DNA of 64,000 bases from Porphyra umbilicalis (Eukaryota > Rhodophyta > Bangiophyceae > Bangiales > Bangiaceae). This document shows, one piece after another, positions 31,340-42,308 of this stretch. The notes under the pieces are model-generated. The model did not search any database and was not told the DNA's origin. It saw nothing but the letters and a program-made list of their open reading frames with translations. Location of the stretch: positions 186,001-250,000 of the forward strand of contig KV918797.1 in the NCBI GenBank assembly GCA_002049455.2. The letters are read 5' to 3'. How positions within the stretch are numbered: position 1 is the stretch's first letter; each line of letters begins with the position of its first letter. A program made the translations under genes and the position numbers.

Positions 31340-33250
31340 TGCCGCCGTACGTTGACTTTGCGGATGCTACAGCGGCAGCGACCCCACAGAGTCGGCGACT
31401 GCAGGTGGCAGCCGTGGGGAGGGCGGGGGCGGCCGCAGACGGCGGCGCTGGCGGAGGGTTTTTGTAGGACAGGGCGGAGGGAGTAGTGGGGGTGGCGGGG
31501 GACGGCGGCCGGGGACGCAGCGCGAGAGCCCTTCGCGGCGGAGGGGGTAGCGAGGGATGGCGGCGGAGGAGTTGCGCCGGCGGAAAACGGCGGCGGGAGC
31601 TGTGAGGCGGACGAGGGCAGCAGTCGGCGGTGGCTGTCGGCGGTGGCGGCGGGGCCGGCGACGGTGTGGGCGGCGGTCCGTGGTGGCAGGGGAAGAAAAC
31701 GGCGTCGGCGTGGACGGGGGCGGCGGTCGGCGCGGGCGGCGGCGGAGGCGGCTGTCGGCGGCGGCGGGCAGAGCAGCGGCGTCGGGGGCGGCTGTCGGCG
31801 GGGGAGCCGGGGGCGGCTACAGCGGACAAGGCAGTCTACGGCGGCGGGGGCGGCGGAGCCGGCGTTGGCGTGTGTGGCGGTCCGCGGGAGCCGGCGGAGA
31901 AGCGACAGCAGAGACGGCGGTCCGTGGTGGTGAGGGGCGCAGACGGCGCCGGGGTGGATGCGGGCGGGAGCGGGGGCGGCGGTCAGCCGGGGAGACGACG
32001 GTGGTGGCCGCAGTTGGCGGCGGCGAAGATGGCAGCGACGGCCAGATCGGCGGTCGCCGGCGGCGGGGTCGGCGGAGCCGGCGTTGGCTGGGGCGGCTGT
32101 CGGCCGGGGCGGCGGCGGGGGCGGCTGTCGGCGGCGTCGGCCAGAGCGGCGACGGTGAAGGCGGCGATCGGCGGGGGCGGGCGGAGCGGCGACGGCAGAG
32201 GCGGTGGCCGGTAGCGCCGCGCGGAGCGGACGGAGCCGGCGTTGATGGGGGCGGGGGCGGGAGCGGCGGTCGGCCAGGGAGGCGGTCGGCGGCTGTGTCG
32301 TAGGGGGCGGACGACAACAACGGCGACGGGGTCGGACGGCGACGGCGGGGACGGGGGCGGGGGCGGACGTGGCGGTCGACGGAGCTGTCGCTCGACGGGG
32401 GTGGTGACGGCGGCTGTCGGCGGCGGCGCTGGGGGGCGCCGACAGCGGGGGCGGCGGTCGGAGGCGATTGTGCGGGGGGGGGCGACGGCGGGGGCGGCGG
32501 TCGAATGTGGCGGCGGCGGGGGCGAGCGGCGACGGTCGGGTCGGGGGCGGCGGCCGTCGGCGGCGGCGGCGGGAATGGCGGCATGAGCGGCGACGGCGGG
32601 GGCGGCCGTCGCCAACGGCGGGGACAGGGGAGAGGGCGGGGACAGCGTATGGTGGAAGCGGCAGTCGGCGGGGGCGGTGACAGCGGCGGTCGGCGGCGGC
32701 AGGCGAGGCAGCGACGGCGGGGGTGGCTGTGGGGGTGGCGGCAGGGGGGCCAGCCGCAGACGGCGCCGGCGGCCGACAGCGGCAGGGGAGGGGACAGCAA
32801 CGACGGAAAGGGTGGCGGCAGCAGGCGGCGTAGGAAGAGACGGGGGGGGCTGCCGAGGACGGTGGCGGCGGCAGGGTGAGCGGGGACGGCAACGGCGGAC
32901 ACCGACGGTGGCGGCCGACGGCGGTGGGTGCGGCGGCGGAGGAGCGGGCGGCGCCTGGCGGCGGCGGCGGTGAGGGCGGCGGTGGTGGCGGGTGCGAACG
33001 GCGGCGGGCGAGGGGGAGGGGGTGACCGACGTCGGCGGCGGAGGGGGCGGCGGCGGTCACGGAGGCGGCGGGTTCGGAGACAACCGACAGCTGCGAGGAC
33101 GGCGGCAGCCGGGGGTGGCGCGGCCGACGGCGGTGGGGGCAGCGAGGACGGCAGGGATTGCAGTGGGTGGGGTGGGGGTGGCGGCCGTCGGCGTGCGGGG
33201 CTGGTTGGCGCGGTGCCGGCGGCGGTAGGGGCGGCCGTAGGCACTGCTGG
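31340..33250. repeat. GGC-rich imperfect repeat array
   Basis: About 1.9 kb of GGCGGC, GGCGGTCGGC and GGAGCCGGCGTTGGCG-type motifs recur irregularly, with strong G-over-C bias on the plus strand. Long Gly/Arg frames (plus) and Pro/Arg/Ala frames (minus, up to about 600 codons) result from composition. I do not call them genes. Confidence 0.7.
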
Positions 33251-33300
33251 AGGCCACCGCCACTGCCGGTCGGTGCGGGGAGGGGGGGGGGGGCGGGCGC

Positions 33301-33870
33301 TAGGGTTGTTATGTGAGCCTTGGGGCGCTCATAAGGGGCGCAGATAGGGCGCTAATAGGGCGCGATTTGGGCGCTTTTACGCCCAGCGCCCCCCACCTGC
33401 TGGGCGCTATTAGGGCGCTAGTTAACAGTTTTAGGATTGACCAGTAGCTTGCCTCGATCCGGAATGCTGCCTTCGCAGGGCTCCTCAGAATCGAGCAATG
33501 CAAATCAGGTCATCTGGGGGGGGGGGTGCACCTTGAACACGCCTTGCAACAACGCTGTCGAGGCGATGTTGCAAGGCGTGGTCAAACTGCACCCAGATGA
33601 CCTGTTATCCCCACCGCGGATACGCCCCCCTCTTGACTCGCTCCGTCGGCTGCTTCGGAAAGACCAGATGAGGTCAAGTCTCCTTGAATCTGGTTATTCA
33701 CAAGAAATCGACTCCTCGATCTGGAAATGCATGATGGGCTACAGCTGCATTTGATGGGGGGCTACTGAGGGCGCTTAGGGCGCTGGGGGCGCTGGTAGGC
33801 GCTGTTAAGGCGCTCATAGGGCGCTAATACGCACAGCGCCCCCAAAATAGGGGCTCACATAACAACCCTA
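33301..33870. mobile_element. 570-bp hAT-like MITE with 8-bp target duplication
   Basis: Perfect 19-bp terminal inverted repeats TAGGGTTGTTATGTGAGCC are flanked by GCGGGCGC on both sides (33293-33300 and 33871-33878). Eight-base duplications and a TAGGG-type terminus are typical of hAT. GGGCGCT motifs crowd both subterminal regions. The centre (about 33505-33604) is a long imperfect palindrome. No transposase is present. Confidence 0.9.
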
Positions 33871-34892
33871 GCGGGCGCGCACCGGTGCTGGCCATGGCCG
33901 CCACGCGGGCTCGCGTGGCGGCCGGAGCGGCCGCGTCGCAGCCTGAGAAGGGTCTGACGCGGGGCCCGTTGACCCCGCCCCGCCTCGTGTGCCCCCTCAA
34001 TAGCCCAGATCCCATTGTTTGGCCAGTGTCGGTGGAATCGCGCCGCGTTTCCGGCGGGCCCGAAAGCGCGTTCGGCGACGCGCCACCGCATGATAGATAC
34101 GTGACACTCCCCAACGATCCAGACCCTGGGCTCGAGCTGGCACGCGGCCGTCCACTTCCGAGAGGTATCATATTCCATCCGTGGGTAGCTGTCGAAACAA
34201 ACATATGATAAATCGGTCAATCTGAGGACAATATGAACTGCCACATGTCACTCATTTAACCGCGTGAAACCGCGATGGACCAATCAGAGCACAGAACCAG
34301 TTGGCCCCAGGGCCAACGAGTTGCCAACGGAGGCTCCGTTGGCAACTCGTTGGCCCTGGGGCCAACGGCTCCGACCCCGAATCGTACGCAAGTACATTCG
34401 CGTTTTAACTCGCTTGACCTCCGTTGGCAACACCGCGTGCACGTTCGACATTGTTACCCGCCCCGAGAACTGGCCAACGGCGAATTTGAGACACGTTTCT
34501 GCAACGTGTGCCCAATATGGCGTTGGCCCGACATTGGTGGGAATGCTCTTAAAAAACCAGTCGGGCGACCCACAAATTACCCACATCCGATACCCACGTC
34601 GCAGTTGCCGAAGGTCTCGAATGCTGTCGAGGGTACCTCAAAGGAGCAGTCCTCTGATTCGATCCATCGACGCAATAACGACGTTTTGTTCATTCTGGGG
34701 GAATGGGGCGCGGATGCCTGAACAACGCCCTTTGAGCGCCGTAACTTGGGCGCCAGCATCAACGGCCGAGGCGCTGTTCTTTGATCACGAACACTTTTCT
34801 GGTCCAATTCAAGGCGCGTGACTGTGAGTCTCACCACTGTCGCCTCCCTCTGTGCCCATTCCCCCTCTGTACGCATCCACCAACTCTATCCT

Positions 34893-35150
34893 TCATGGAA
34901 AACGACCGCCCCCCCCCGCTCGCTTGACCCTGCAGAGACGTCGTCGACTCGCGAGAACTATGCGGGCTTGCTCGCGCTGCTCGGCTCGGACGTGTCCAAC
35001 CCTGAAGATGGAGGTCCCCCAAGTGCTGGCACAGACGATGGTGGCGATGGTGCTGGACGCGCCGCGGGTACCGGGGAGGTGACTGGTACTGGTGCCGCTG
35101 CAGCAGGAGACTTCATTCTCATGTCTATGCCGCTCTACGAGCGGGACTGA
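34893..35150 (+). pseudogene. Short ORF fragment, unknown
   Basis: An ATG at 34893 is followed after a run of nine C by a frame change into a protein-like frame (ENYAGLLALLGSDV, then an acidic Gly/Ala-rich tail) ending at 35150. It lies between the nested unit and the hAT right end, so it could be a relic of the hAT element's own gene. Without a homolog this is only positional inference. Confidence 0.2.
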
Positions 35151-35234
35151 TCCACGAAGACAAATATGCGGCTGTCGGCACAGGCATGGGGTTGCCGAAG
35201 CAGGTACGGCCGTGGCTCGCGTGGTCCCGCCGGC

Positions 35235-35502
35235 AGCCATCCCCACCGCGGATACGCCCCCCTCTTGACTCGCTCCGTCGGCTGCTTCGGAAGGACCAGA
35301 TGAGGTCAAGTCTCCTTGAAACTGGTTATTCACAAGAAATCGACTGCTCGATCCGGAAAAGCATGGTGGGCTGCAGCTGTATTTGATGGGGGGCTACCGA
35401 GGGCGCTTTGTGCTCTGGGGGCGCTGGTAGGCGCTGTTAAGGCGCTCATAGGGCGCTAATACGCTCAGTGCCCCCAAAATAGGGGCTCACATAACAACCC
35501 TA
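35235..35502 (+). mobile_element. Right half of a hAT-like element
   Basis: From ATCCCCACCGCGGATACG to the terminal GGCTCACATAACAACCCTA it matches 33603-33870 at about 93% by eye. It may be the far end of the hAT copy whose left part is at 26789, pushed apart by nested insertions. The bases outside the two ends (GGCGGAGA and AAAGTCGG) do not match as a duplication, so they may also be separate fragments. Confidence 0.7.
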
Positions 35503-36034
35503 AAAGTCGGTTCCACGCATTAAGGCGCATGAGCGCGACTCATATTGGCGCGCACAGAACTCGGCAATGGAGCGAGCGTTGACGCTCCGCATGGACGCAT
35601 CCTTGAGCCTGCGTCATCAGCTGTTTTATGACGCACTTTCAGGCGGCTACGACAACAGGCTTGAGAGACAGACGTTTTTCCTTGCATCCCACCGATGTCT
35701 TGAACGCATTTTTGTGGAATAAATGGCCCGCTGATGACGCTGCAGGCGGTAACTCGACGCGGCTGGGCAACGAAATGCGTGTCATCGGTGCTGCGGGGAA
35801 GTCTGGACGACATGTATGGCCGTTGGTAAACATGGGCGGTGGTGGTGGGGGGCAGGTGATGCTCGTAGCCGGCCGAGAGAAAGTGCATTTCCATGGGATG
35901 CCAGATCGGATCAATAATCATGCACAAAGAAGCAGAAGAGAAGGAACGTCCCGCAGAGGGGACATATGCTCGTGTCAGACGTGCTGCACACAAACACAGA
36001 ACGTACGCACACCGCCCTCCTCAGTAAATGACTC

Positions 36035-36235
36035 TACTCACCCACTGACTCCTCTGACTTTCCAACTGACTCCACTGACTCCACTGACTCTGCAACTGAC
36101 TCCACTGACTCTGCAACTGACTCCACTGACTCGGCAACTGACTCCACTGACTCTCCAACTGACTCCACTGACTCTCCAACTGACTCCACTGACTCTCCAA
36201 CTGACTCCACTGACTCCACTGACTCAGATCCTTCC
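36035..36235. repeat. 21-bp minisatellite
   Basis: About nine units of the type CTCCACTGACTCTGCAACTGA run head to tail. The unit is seven codons, so Leu/Thr/Pro repeats (plus) and Glu/Ser/Val repeats (minus) stay open. The array is not convincing as protein. Confidence 0.85.
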
Positions 36236-36759
36236 GTGGTCCACTTTCTAGTTGAAAACCTGGCTTCAATTGGGCATCCCTAAATTCGCACCCAAACCAC
36301 ACCGCACACATGTCGTGCGTGTCTTGCATCAGAAATTGGTCAGAGCCAGTTACGGATCGGCATAGACGAAGAAAACGGCGCGATTCTTGAGGGACAGAGA
36401 AGCACCGAGGTGTATCACAGCGCTACAAGATACTTTGAGCGCCTAGTTGTTTCCCCTTGAGTACCCATGCCACGGTGACCAGTTCTGTTCACTTCTCATG
36501 GTTAAAAAAAGTCAAGCAGCTGAGAAAACTCTTTCGTCATGCGCCTCAATGCATGGAATATACCTTTAGGTGAGGGCGAGTGCTTGCAACGGCGGCGAGC
36601 GTGCAGTCGGTGTCTTGCGCGGCTTTGGGCGCGAAAGTACTAACCACTGCTTACTAATTGGCGGACGATGTACTTTGTGCTTGCCTGTTGCTCATTTTCG
36701 GTTGATGGATGATGGATACTAACCACTGTTTGTTGATGGGTTGATGTGGAACTCTCTGG

Positions 36760-36945
36760 TTGCCTATGACTGGATGCCTGTTTCTGGTCGCGGATTGCTG
36801 GTTGCGGGTTGCTGGTTGCGGGCTTTGCTGGTTGAGGGTTGAGTATAACTTTCTGGTTGCGTGCTTCTGGTTGCGTGTTGCGTGTTGCCTGTTGCTGGTT
36901 GCGTACTGCTGGTTGCGTGTTGCTGGTTGCTGGTTGAGAACAACT
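36760..36945 (+). repeat. GGTTGC-type simple repeat region
   Basis: Degenerate tandem units such as CTGGTTGCGGGTTG and CTGGTTGCGTGTTG fill about 185 bp, without a fixed period. Confidence 0.6.
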
Positions 36946-37589
36946 GTCCGCCTGGGGCCCTTGTACGTTTCGCGGGCGGATCCTTCAGTGCTTATGCTCT
37001 TCTGGTCCATAGTGACATTTGGGGTGGAGGGGTTCACTCGACTTTGGTTGTGCGGACTCGTGCCTTGCCGCGCGTTCCAAGGGTGAGGGGGAACAGGTGT
37101 CGGGGATTCGAGACGTAACATACAAACTTTGAGCGGTGGCGGCCCCGGCTTTGGAGTGGTAAGTACCGGTAGATGCGAGCTGTTGGTCGCGTGGGTTGAG
37201 CGCGTGTGTAGGCGTCGAGAGCGTGTGGCGAGCGCGTGGTGGTCGGGCCGGTTGAGAGAGTAGCGCTTTCAATAAAAGCAAATGAAGGACTTTTCCCTCC
37301 TTTTTCTCGGCAACCGCCCCGACTTGCAATTCATCAGCTGGTGGGCTACCTCTGAATCACAAGGGGAAAGGTCACTGGGATAAGCAAAGACACCAACAAG
37401 AAAAACAGGCAGCACAAAGCATGTACATCAAGAGAGCGCGCCACCCACCCACAGCAGCTTGCAAAAAAGGTCCTCCACCGCACGCTTCTCAAGATCACCG
37501 AACCACAAGAGGGTGGGCATCCCTGGTGCTTGCCGCCGCGCAGATGGCGCCGCTCGCCACCATCTCCGCCCGCGCTTGCTCCTTCCCGG

Positions 37590-38879
37590 TCAGACATGCG
37601 CCAAAGTAGGCAGCCGCCGGGCGGCCGCCGTCCGCCCGCCTCCGGGACGGGATACCCGTAGGCACCATCCGCTCCACCTCACGCGTCTCCTTGGGGGGCC
37701 CCCGCGGCCGCGTGGGACCACGTCGGCCACAAGTGCGGCGACCGACGGGCCTGCCGGCAGAGCCGTCGCGTCGAGGCGCGACGGGGGAAAGGCCGCGCGC
37801 CGTGTGCGGCGGGGGATGCGCGTCGCCCCGCCGACTGGAGCGGTGGGGGGGTGCGCCGCGGGGGGGGAGGCGCACCTGGGGGGGGCAGGGAGGAGCTCGC
37901 CAATTCGGCAGCGGGGAGCGACGAGCTTGGCGGCGCGGGTGCCCTTGGGCGGGCCGCTGTCCTTGGCAGCGACCTTGACCGCCTTGATGTCCGCTGCCTC
38001 CCGCTTCAGCGCCACCTCTTGTGCCCAGCGCTCTGCCTGGGCATCCGTCTTGGAATGCAGTATTGATGGCTTGTACTCGGTGGGCGCCTCTACACGTGGC
38101 CGCCGCACCGAGTGGGTCTCCTCCTTCAGCGGTTCCACCTTGACTTGCTTCTCCGCGGCAGCCCGCTCCACATTTCCAACTTCCGCGTCGTCGGCACCCA
38201 CCACAGCTTTGGCCACGACGTCCACGACGCCCGCCCTCGTGACGACGATGGCCTTGTCGGTCGGCTCGGCATCCCACAGCGACAACATCGGGATGGCTTC
38301 GGCCATGCGCTCGAAAGCAGCAGCACCGTCTGCGGTCGCCGCCGCCTCCACCGCGACGAGGAAGGCGGCAGACGCGTCGGCCTTGGCCTTGGACGCCCTC
38401 GCCACGCGGCGCTTGAGCATCGCGTCAACGGCGGCGGCGCGGTGCGCGTCGGCCACAGCCACAGCGCGGGCGGCGGCGGCCACCGCCCGGTCGGCGGCGG
38501 CCGTTGCCACCTCCTCGGCGGCAGCCACCGCCCTTGCGGCCGACGCCAGCATCCGCATGGGTGACGACGCAGCGTCGGCGGCCGCGTCGAGGGCGTCCTC
38601 ACACGCCGCCACGTCGTTGGCAGCGGCGTCTGCCGCGGCGGCCGCGGTCTTGGCCTTGAGCAGCGCCGACGCACGGGCCATCAGGGCCCGCTCCGAAGCC
38701 GCGTCGGCGGCCTCCGAGGCGTCGGCGGCGGCGGCGGCAGCTGCCGCGTCAGCACCGGCGGCCGATTCAGAATTAATGACGGCAGCGGGGCACGCCTCGT
38801 TGACGTCGACGGGAAGGATGGAGCGGGGCGACTCGGCCAACGGGAGCGACGGAGAGGGACAAATGGTAGCACACGCCAT
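37590..38879 (-). CDS. Ala-rich, probably helical protein, unknown
   Basis: The ATG at 38879 opens 429 residues. After about 40 ordinary residues comes a 180-residue Ala-rich region with regular charged spacing (for example ERALMARASALLKAKTAAAA), which predicts long helices or a coiled coil. A mixed region with VKVEPLKEETHS and ERWAQEVALKREAADIKAVK follows. The last 110 residues look like translated noncoding DNA. A better tail (GKEQARAEMVASGAICAAA) exists in another frame to about 37495, so an intron near 37900 is possible. It is not recognised as any family. The GC-rich stretch upstream could be its promoter. Confidence 0.45.
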   Translation of the reverse strand: MACATICPSPSLPLAESPRSILPVDVNEACPAAVINSESAAGADAAAAAAAADASEAADAASERALMARASALLKAKTAAAAADAAANDVAACEDALDAAADAASSPMRMLASAARAVAAAEEVATAAADRAVAAAARAVAVADAHRAAAVDAMLKRRVARASKAKADASAAFLVAVEAAATADGAAAFERMAEAIPMLSLWDAEPTDKAIVVTRAGVVDVVAKAVVGADDAEVGNVERAAAEKQVKVEPLKEETHSVRRPRVEAPTEYKPSILHSKTDAQAERWAQEVALKREAADIKAVKVAAKDSGPPKGTRAAKLVAPRCRIGELLPAPPRCASPPAAHPPTAPVGGATRIPRRTRRAAFPPSRLDATALPAGPSVAALVADVVPRGRGGPPRRRVRWSGWCLRVSRPGGGRTAAARRLPTLAHV

Positions 38880-40295
38880 GGCGACGGCGGGGGGGAGGAA
38901 GGGTTGATAGGGTGGAAGAGGGTGGGCGGGGTGAGCGTTTGCGATGAGGGGTGGGGAGGGTGCCGGACGCTTGGGGTGGGGACGGTGATCGTCGCGTGGG
39001 GGAAGGGTGGAAGCAGACGGGCGAGGCAAGCGACCGTGTCAAAGGGCACAGATGGTGCGGCTTCTTGAGCGTGTACATAGGGTGGTGAGTTGCGAGGGGA
39101 GGTGAGCGTCGGCACGTCAACGCCCGCTCGCAGCGCTGAAATTCCCGCGGGGTGGAGGTGCGGGCCCCGCGCGGCGCCGCCTGCGGTGGCCCCCACGCCC
39201 GCCGGAACACGGCCGCTGCCCACGGCGTCCCCCCCGGCCCACGCCGTGCGCTTGCCCGACCGCAGCCGCCCGTGGTGGCCCCATCCCCACGGCGGTGCCA
39301 GCCGAGGTCGCACCCGCCGCCACCCGACGCGGCAACGTGAGTGCCCCGGGCGGGCTCGCCGCGGCCGCCGCCGCCCCCCACCCCGACGGGTGGACGGCGG
39401 CCGCCTCCGCCCCCCACCCCGACGGGTGGACGGCGGCCGCCTCCGCCCTCGAGGGCCCGCCGCGACCCCCCCCCCACGCCCAATGCCGCCCGCCCTCGGG
39501 AGGGCGCCGGGGAGGGGACCGTAGACCCCGCCCAGGCCGCCCGCCGCCGTCGGCGGGCGCGCCGAGCCCGCCCGGTCCACCCCGCCGCCGTCGGCGGCGG
39601 CGCCGAGCCCGCCCGGTCCGGTCAATGCCCCGCCCCCGCCCGCCCGCCGATCGGCGCCGGTGCCCCGCCCCACGGGCGGGCGGGCCTCGACCCGACGCCA
39701 CGGGTCGCTCGCCCCAAACGCACCAGCAGCGGTCCACCCCCGGCGGGAGCCGCCGCCCCGCCCGCCGCCCCGCCGGCCACGCCCGCGGCACCGCCGCGCC
39801 GCCCCCCGCCGCAGCCGTGCCGCCCCGCGAGCGCCCGGCCCCGGATCTCCGCGAAGCGGGGGAGACCGCCCGCGGTACCGCCCCGACCGCAAGCCGCGGG
39901 CGCCCCCGCATCGTCCGCGGTGACCCCCCCCCGGGTGGTGCGTCGTCCGCGGAGCCCGCCCGCGCGCGGCCGCGCCGTCAGCCGGCGGGCGGCCGTTACC
40001 GGCCCCCCCCCGCCGCCTCCCGGGCGCCGCTGCCCCGCGCGGCCAACGGCAAAGGCAACCGCCAGGCGGTTGCATGCGGCCGCGGCAGATCGGCGGCGGC
40101 ACGCGGGCGGGGGCCGCTCGCGGCACCCGCGGGCGGCACGAGCGCGGCGGCCGCGGCCGGAACGCGCGTGCGCGCGCGCGCGCGCGCGCGGCCGGCGCCC
40201 CAGCCGAAAGCCCTCTCCACGCGCCCGTGGCGGGCGCGCGCGCCTCCTCTGCCGCCGTCCCGCCGCGACGCGCCGCGCGGGACGCGCGGGCCGCG
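38880..40295. other. GC-rich region with short tandem units, no supported gene
   Basis: Frames on both strands are long but made of Pro, Ala, Arg and Gly. It contains a 36-bp unit (core ACCCCGACGGGTGGACGG) repeated at about 39375-39450, a duplicated GAGCCCGCCCGGTCC unit at about 39565-39620, and an alternating GC run at about 40168-40191. Confidence 0.5.
40168..40191. repeat. Alternating (GC)n run
   Basis: An uninterrupted alternating purine-pyrimidine CG tract, which has Z-DNA potential, lies 100 bp outside the end of the next transposon. Confidence 0.7.
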
Positions 40296-41962
40296 GCCGT
40301 CAGCTTTGACTAAGTTTCCCAACGGAGCCCAACGGTTCTTCAACGGACGGCCCGTTGAAGACAACCTCCAACTAAACGCGAAACCGTTGGGCTCCGTTGA
40401 AGCTCAACGGAGCTCAACGGAGCCTTAACGAACGCCATTTCCGTTAAGCGTTTCCAGCCCAGGGGGGGGGGGGGGCTCGCGATGGTCACATGTCGCACAA
40501 GATAGCCTCGCGGTGGTCACATGTCGAACACGATGGAGACACGGTAAGGCCGCATTAAGGACCGGATTGGTGCATTAAAGTAGATCTGACGGAGCCTAAG
40601 GACTCCAGGCGATTGCAATGAGAGATCGTGGCAATGGTATTTGGCGTTTCCTGCGAGCGCGGGCCCACCCTAAGACACAGTGGGAAGCGTAGCAGCTGGC
40701 CCAATAGCCCTTCACACGGCTCTCTGATGAGCCATGTGTCCAAGCTGCGAGGGGGGAGCTCGTGTGTGCCGAGCAATCCACTAGACTTCGGGCCACTAGT
40801 CGCTGCAGTACGACACTGGAATATGCTGACATGGACAGATGGTGCTCGGAGTATCCTACGCGGCGCACAGTTTAGCGATAGCAATAGTGCAAGAGACCGA
40901 CGGAAATCAAACGTCCCATGGATAAAAGACGCTCAAAAAGTAATGCATTGCTAGACGCTCAGCGAGCTGGCAGTCCAGCGCGGAAGAGGAAGCCCCAAGG
41001 TCCTTGCGCTCCGTCAGCTCTGCGAGTTCGGGCACGACATAGATCACCCGCCGGACGCGGGCTAACAACACCACCCGCAGCGCGCAGTCCGTCTCAACGT
41101 CGTGCTTGTGCTAGCGGCGGTCGCAATGTTGGCGTTGACGGCATCCAAGCCAATGAGAGGCCCGTACACGCAGCCGGCGAGGCGGGTGAAAAGAGCTCTG
41201 CCGGTGCCGGCGCCGCCGAGGCGGCGACGGTGGCAAGCGCGTCGGCTGTGGACGCCTCCGTTGACGGGTATGCGGCGGTCGCAGCGGCTGCCTTCTTGTC
41301 CCCTTCCCATACAGAAGAGTTTTCCTCCACAGCAGTCGCACGCATCTTTTCGTTCGCTACTTTCGACATCTTCTGCTTCCACGTCAAGCGTGGTTGAAAA
41401 GTTCATGACACACAGAAAGCGTCGTTGTACATATCAGCATGTCCACCAGCCGGTACCGGTTCAGGCCAGCCTCAAAAAACGCAGCATCACGGCCTGCAGC
41501 GCGGGTCAGCACGAAGCGGCGTAGCTGCAGACAACACGCACAGAACCACGGTGTGCGTCCACCCCCCGAGCCCGCGCGCCCTGTGCACTCAGGACGGGCT
41601 TCTTGAGTGGTTGGCTGCCAAAATAAATATCAAGAAAGTGCGGCCGATGCTCCACATAACTGCAGAACTACAGTCCATGACATGATCTTAAGTCGGATAG
41701 TTAGCGACGTGCTTCTCGTCGATGGCGTCTGTGTGGCCAGGAAGCTCTGTCCTTGCGCACGATCGCGTCAGACTCACGCGCTCGGCTCCGTTGGGGCATT
41801 GCCCAACGGTTCCTCAACGCTCTTGAACGGAGGAAAGGGCTTCAACGAACGCCCCACAGCGCCCAAAAACGCACAACTAAAAGCAGACGCGTTGAAGCCC
41901 AACCTCCAACGGTTCCCCAACGGAAATGGCATCCGTTGGGCAACTTAGTCAAAGCTGACGGC
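40296..41962. mobile_element. 1.67-kb element with CAACGG subterminal repeats
   Basis: The left end GTCAGCTTTGACTAAGTT(T)CCCAACGG (40299) and right end, inverted, GTCAGCTTTGACTAAGTT(G)CCCAACGG (to 41959) form a terminal inverted repeat of at least 26 bp with one mismatch, perhaps extending outward by GCC. Both subterminal 150-bp regions are packed with CAACGG/CCGTTG motifs, probably transposase-binding sites. The interior includes a lysine- and alanine-rich minus frame at about 41094-41387 and no recognisable transposase. The superfamily is undetermined because no target duplication is clear. Confidence 0.75.
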
Positions 41963-42308
41963 GCGGGCACGAGCGGAGCAGCTGCCGGCCCGCCGGTCGG
42001 CCCGGTCGACCGACGACCGCCCACGACCCGTGCGCGGCGGCGGCGCCGCGCGTGGGGGCGGCGCCGGTGCCGCGCGCGGGGTCGCGCCGTAGGTCACTGG
42101 GCCGCCAATGGCAGGAACCCACGGGGCGCCGGCGGACGCGCGGGATGCACGGCCGCGGTTGCAAATGGGGGGGCGGGCGCCGGTGCTGCAGGTGTTTCCA
42201 GTGATTTCAAGTGAACAAAGTGTCCGTGTGTGATGATGCTTGACTTGGTTTTCGTTTTGGGCACCAAGAGAGGGAGAGCCCGCCTATGCCATGTGACGTT
42301 TCTATTTA

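Larger units (their letters stand above)
29798..34548. mobile_element. 4.75-kb PIF/Harbinger-like unit
   Basis: A perfect 28-bp terminal inverted repeat starts GAGCATTCCCACCAATGTCG. TTA directly precedes the left end (29795-29797) and directly follows the right end (34549-34551), fitting the 3-bp TWA duplications of PIF/Harbinger elements. Both ends carry clusters of CCAACG/CGTTGG subterminal motifs. The interior has no transposase that I recognise. It contains a GGC-rich array and a complete hAT-like insertion. The two ends could instead belong to two copies of one family, because a 3-bp duplication is weak evidence. Confidence 0.55.
28488..34618. mobile_element. 6.1-kb inverted-repeat unit nested in the hAT sequence
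   Basis: The left end GCGACCTTCGGCA (28488) and right end TGCCGAAGGTCTC (to 34618) are inverted. Both are followed inward by GTGGGTCG-type motifs shared with the element at 26865. The sequence flanking the right end (GCTGTCGAGG) matches what follows the break point in the intact hAT-like element. Without the 4.75-kb unit inside it, this element would be about 1.4 kb. No transposase was recognised. Confidence 0.5.
35503..37589. other. Intergenic region with tandem repeats
   Basis: No supported gene is present. It holds a 21-bp minisatellite at 36035-36235 and a GGTTGC-rich simple region at 36760-36945. The rest is of ordinary composition with short incoherent frames. Confidence 0.45.

Noticed and set aside
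31240..33060. 606-codon Pro/Ala/Arg ORF on the minus strand
   Set aside because: It is the complement of a GGC-rich array. Opposite and shifted frames are equally open, and there is no domain or plausible leader.
26789..35510. Single hAT element spanning the whole nest with its own target duplication
   Set aside because: The flanks GGCGGAGA and AAAGTCGG do not match, so the left and right parts are listed separately.
36035..36235. Possible CRISPR-like array
   Set aside because: The units are directly adjacent with no unique spacers, so it is an ordinary minisatellite.
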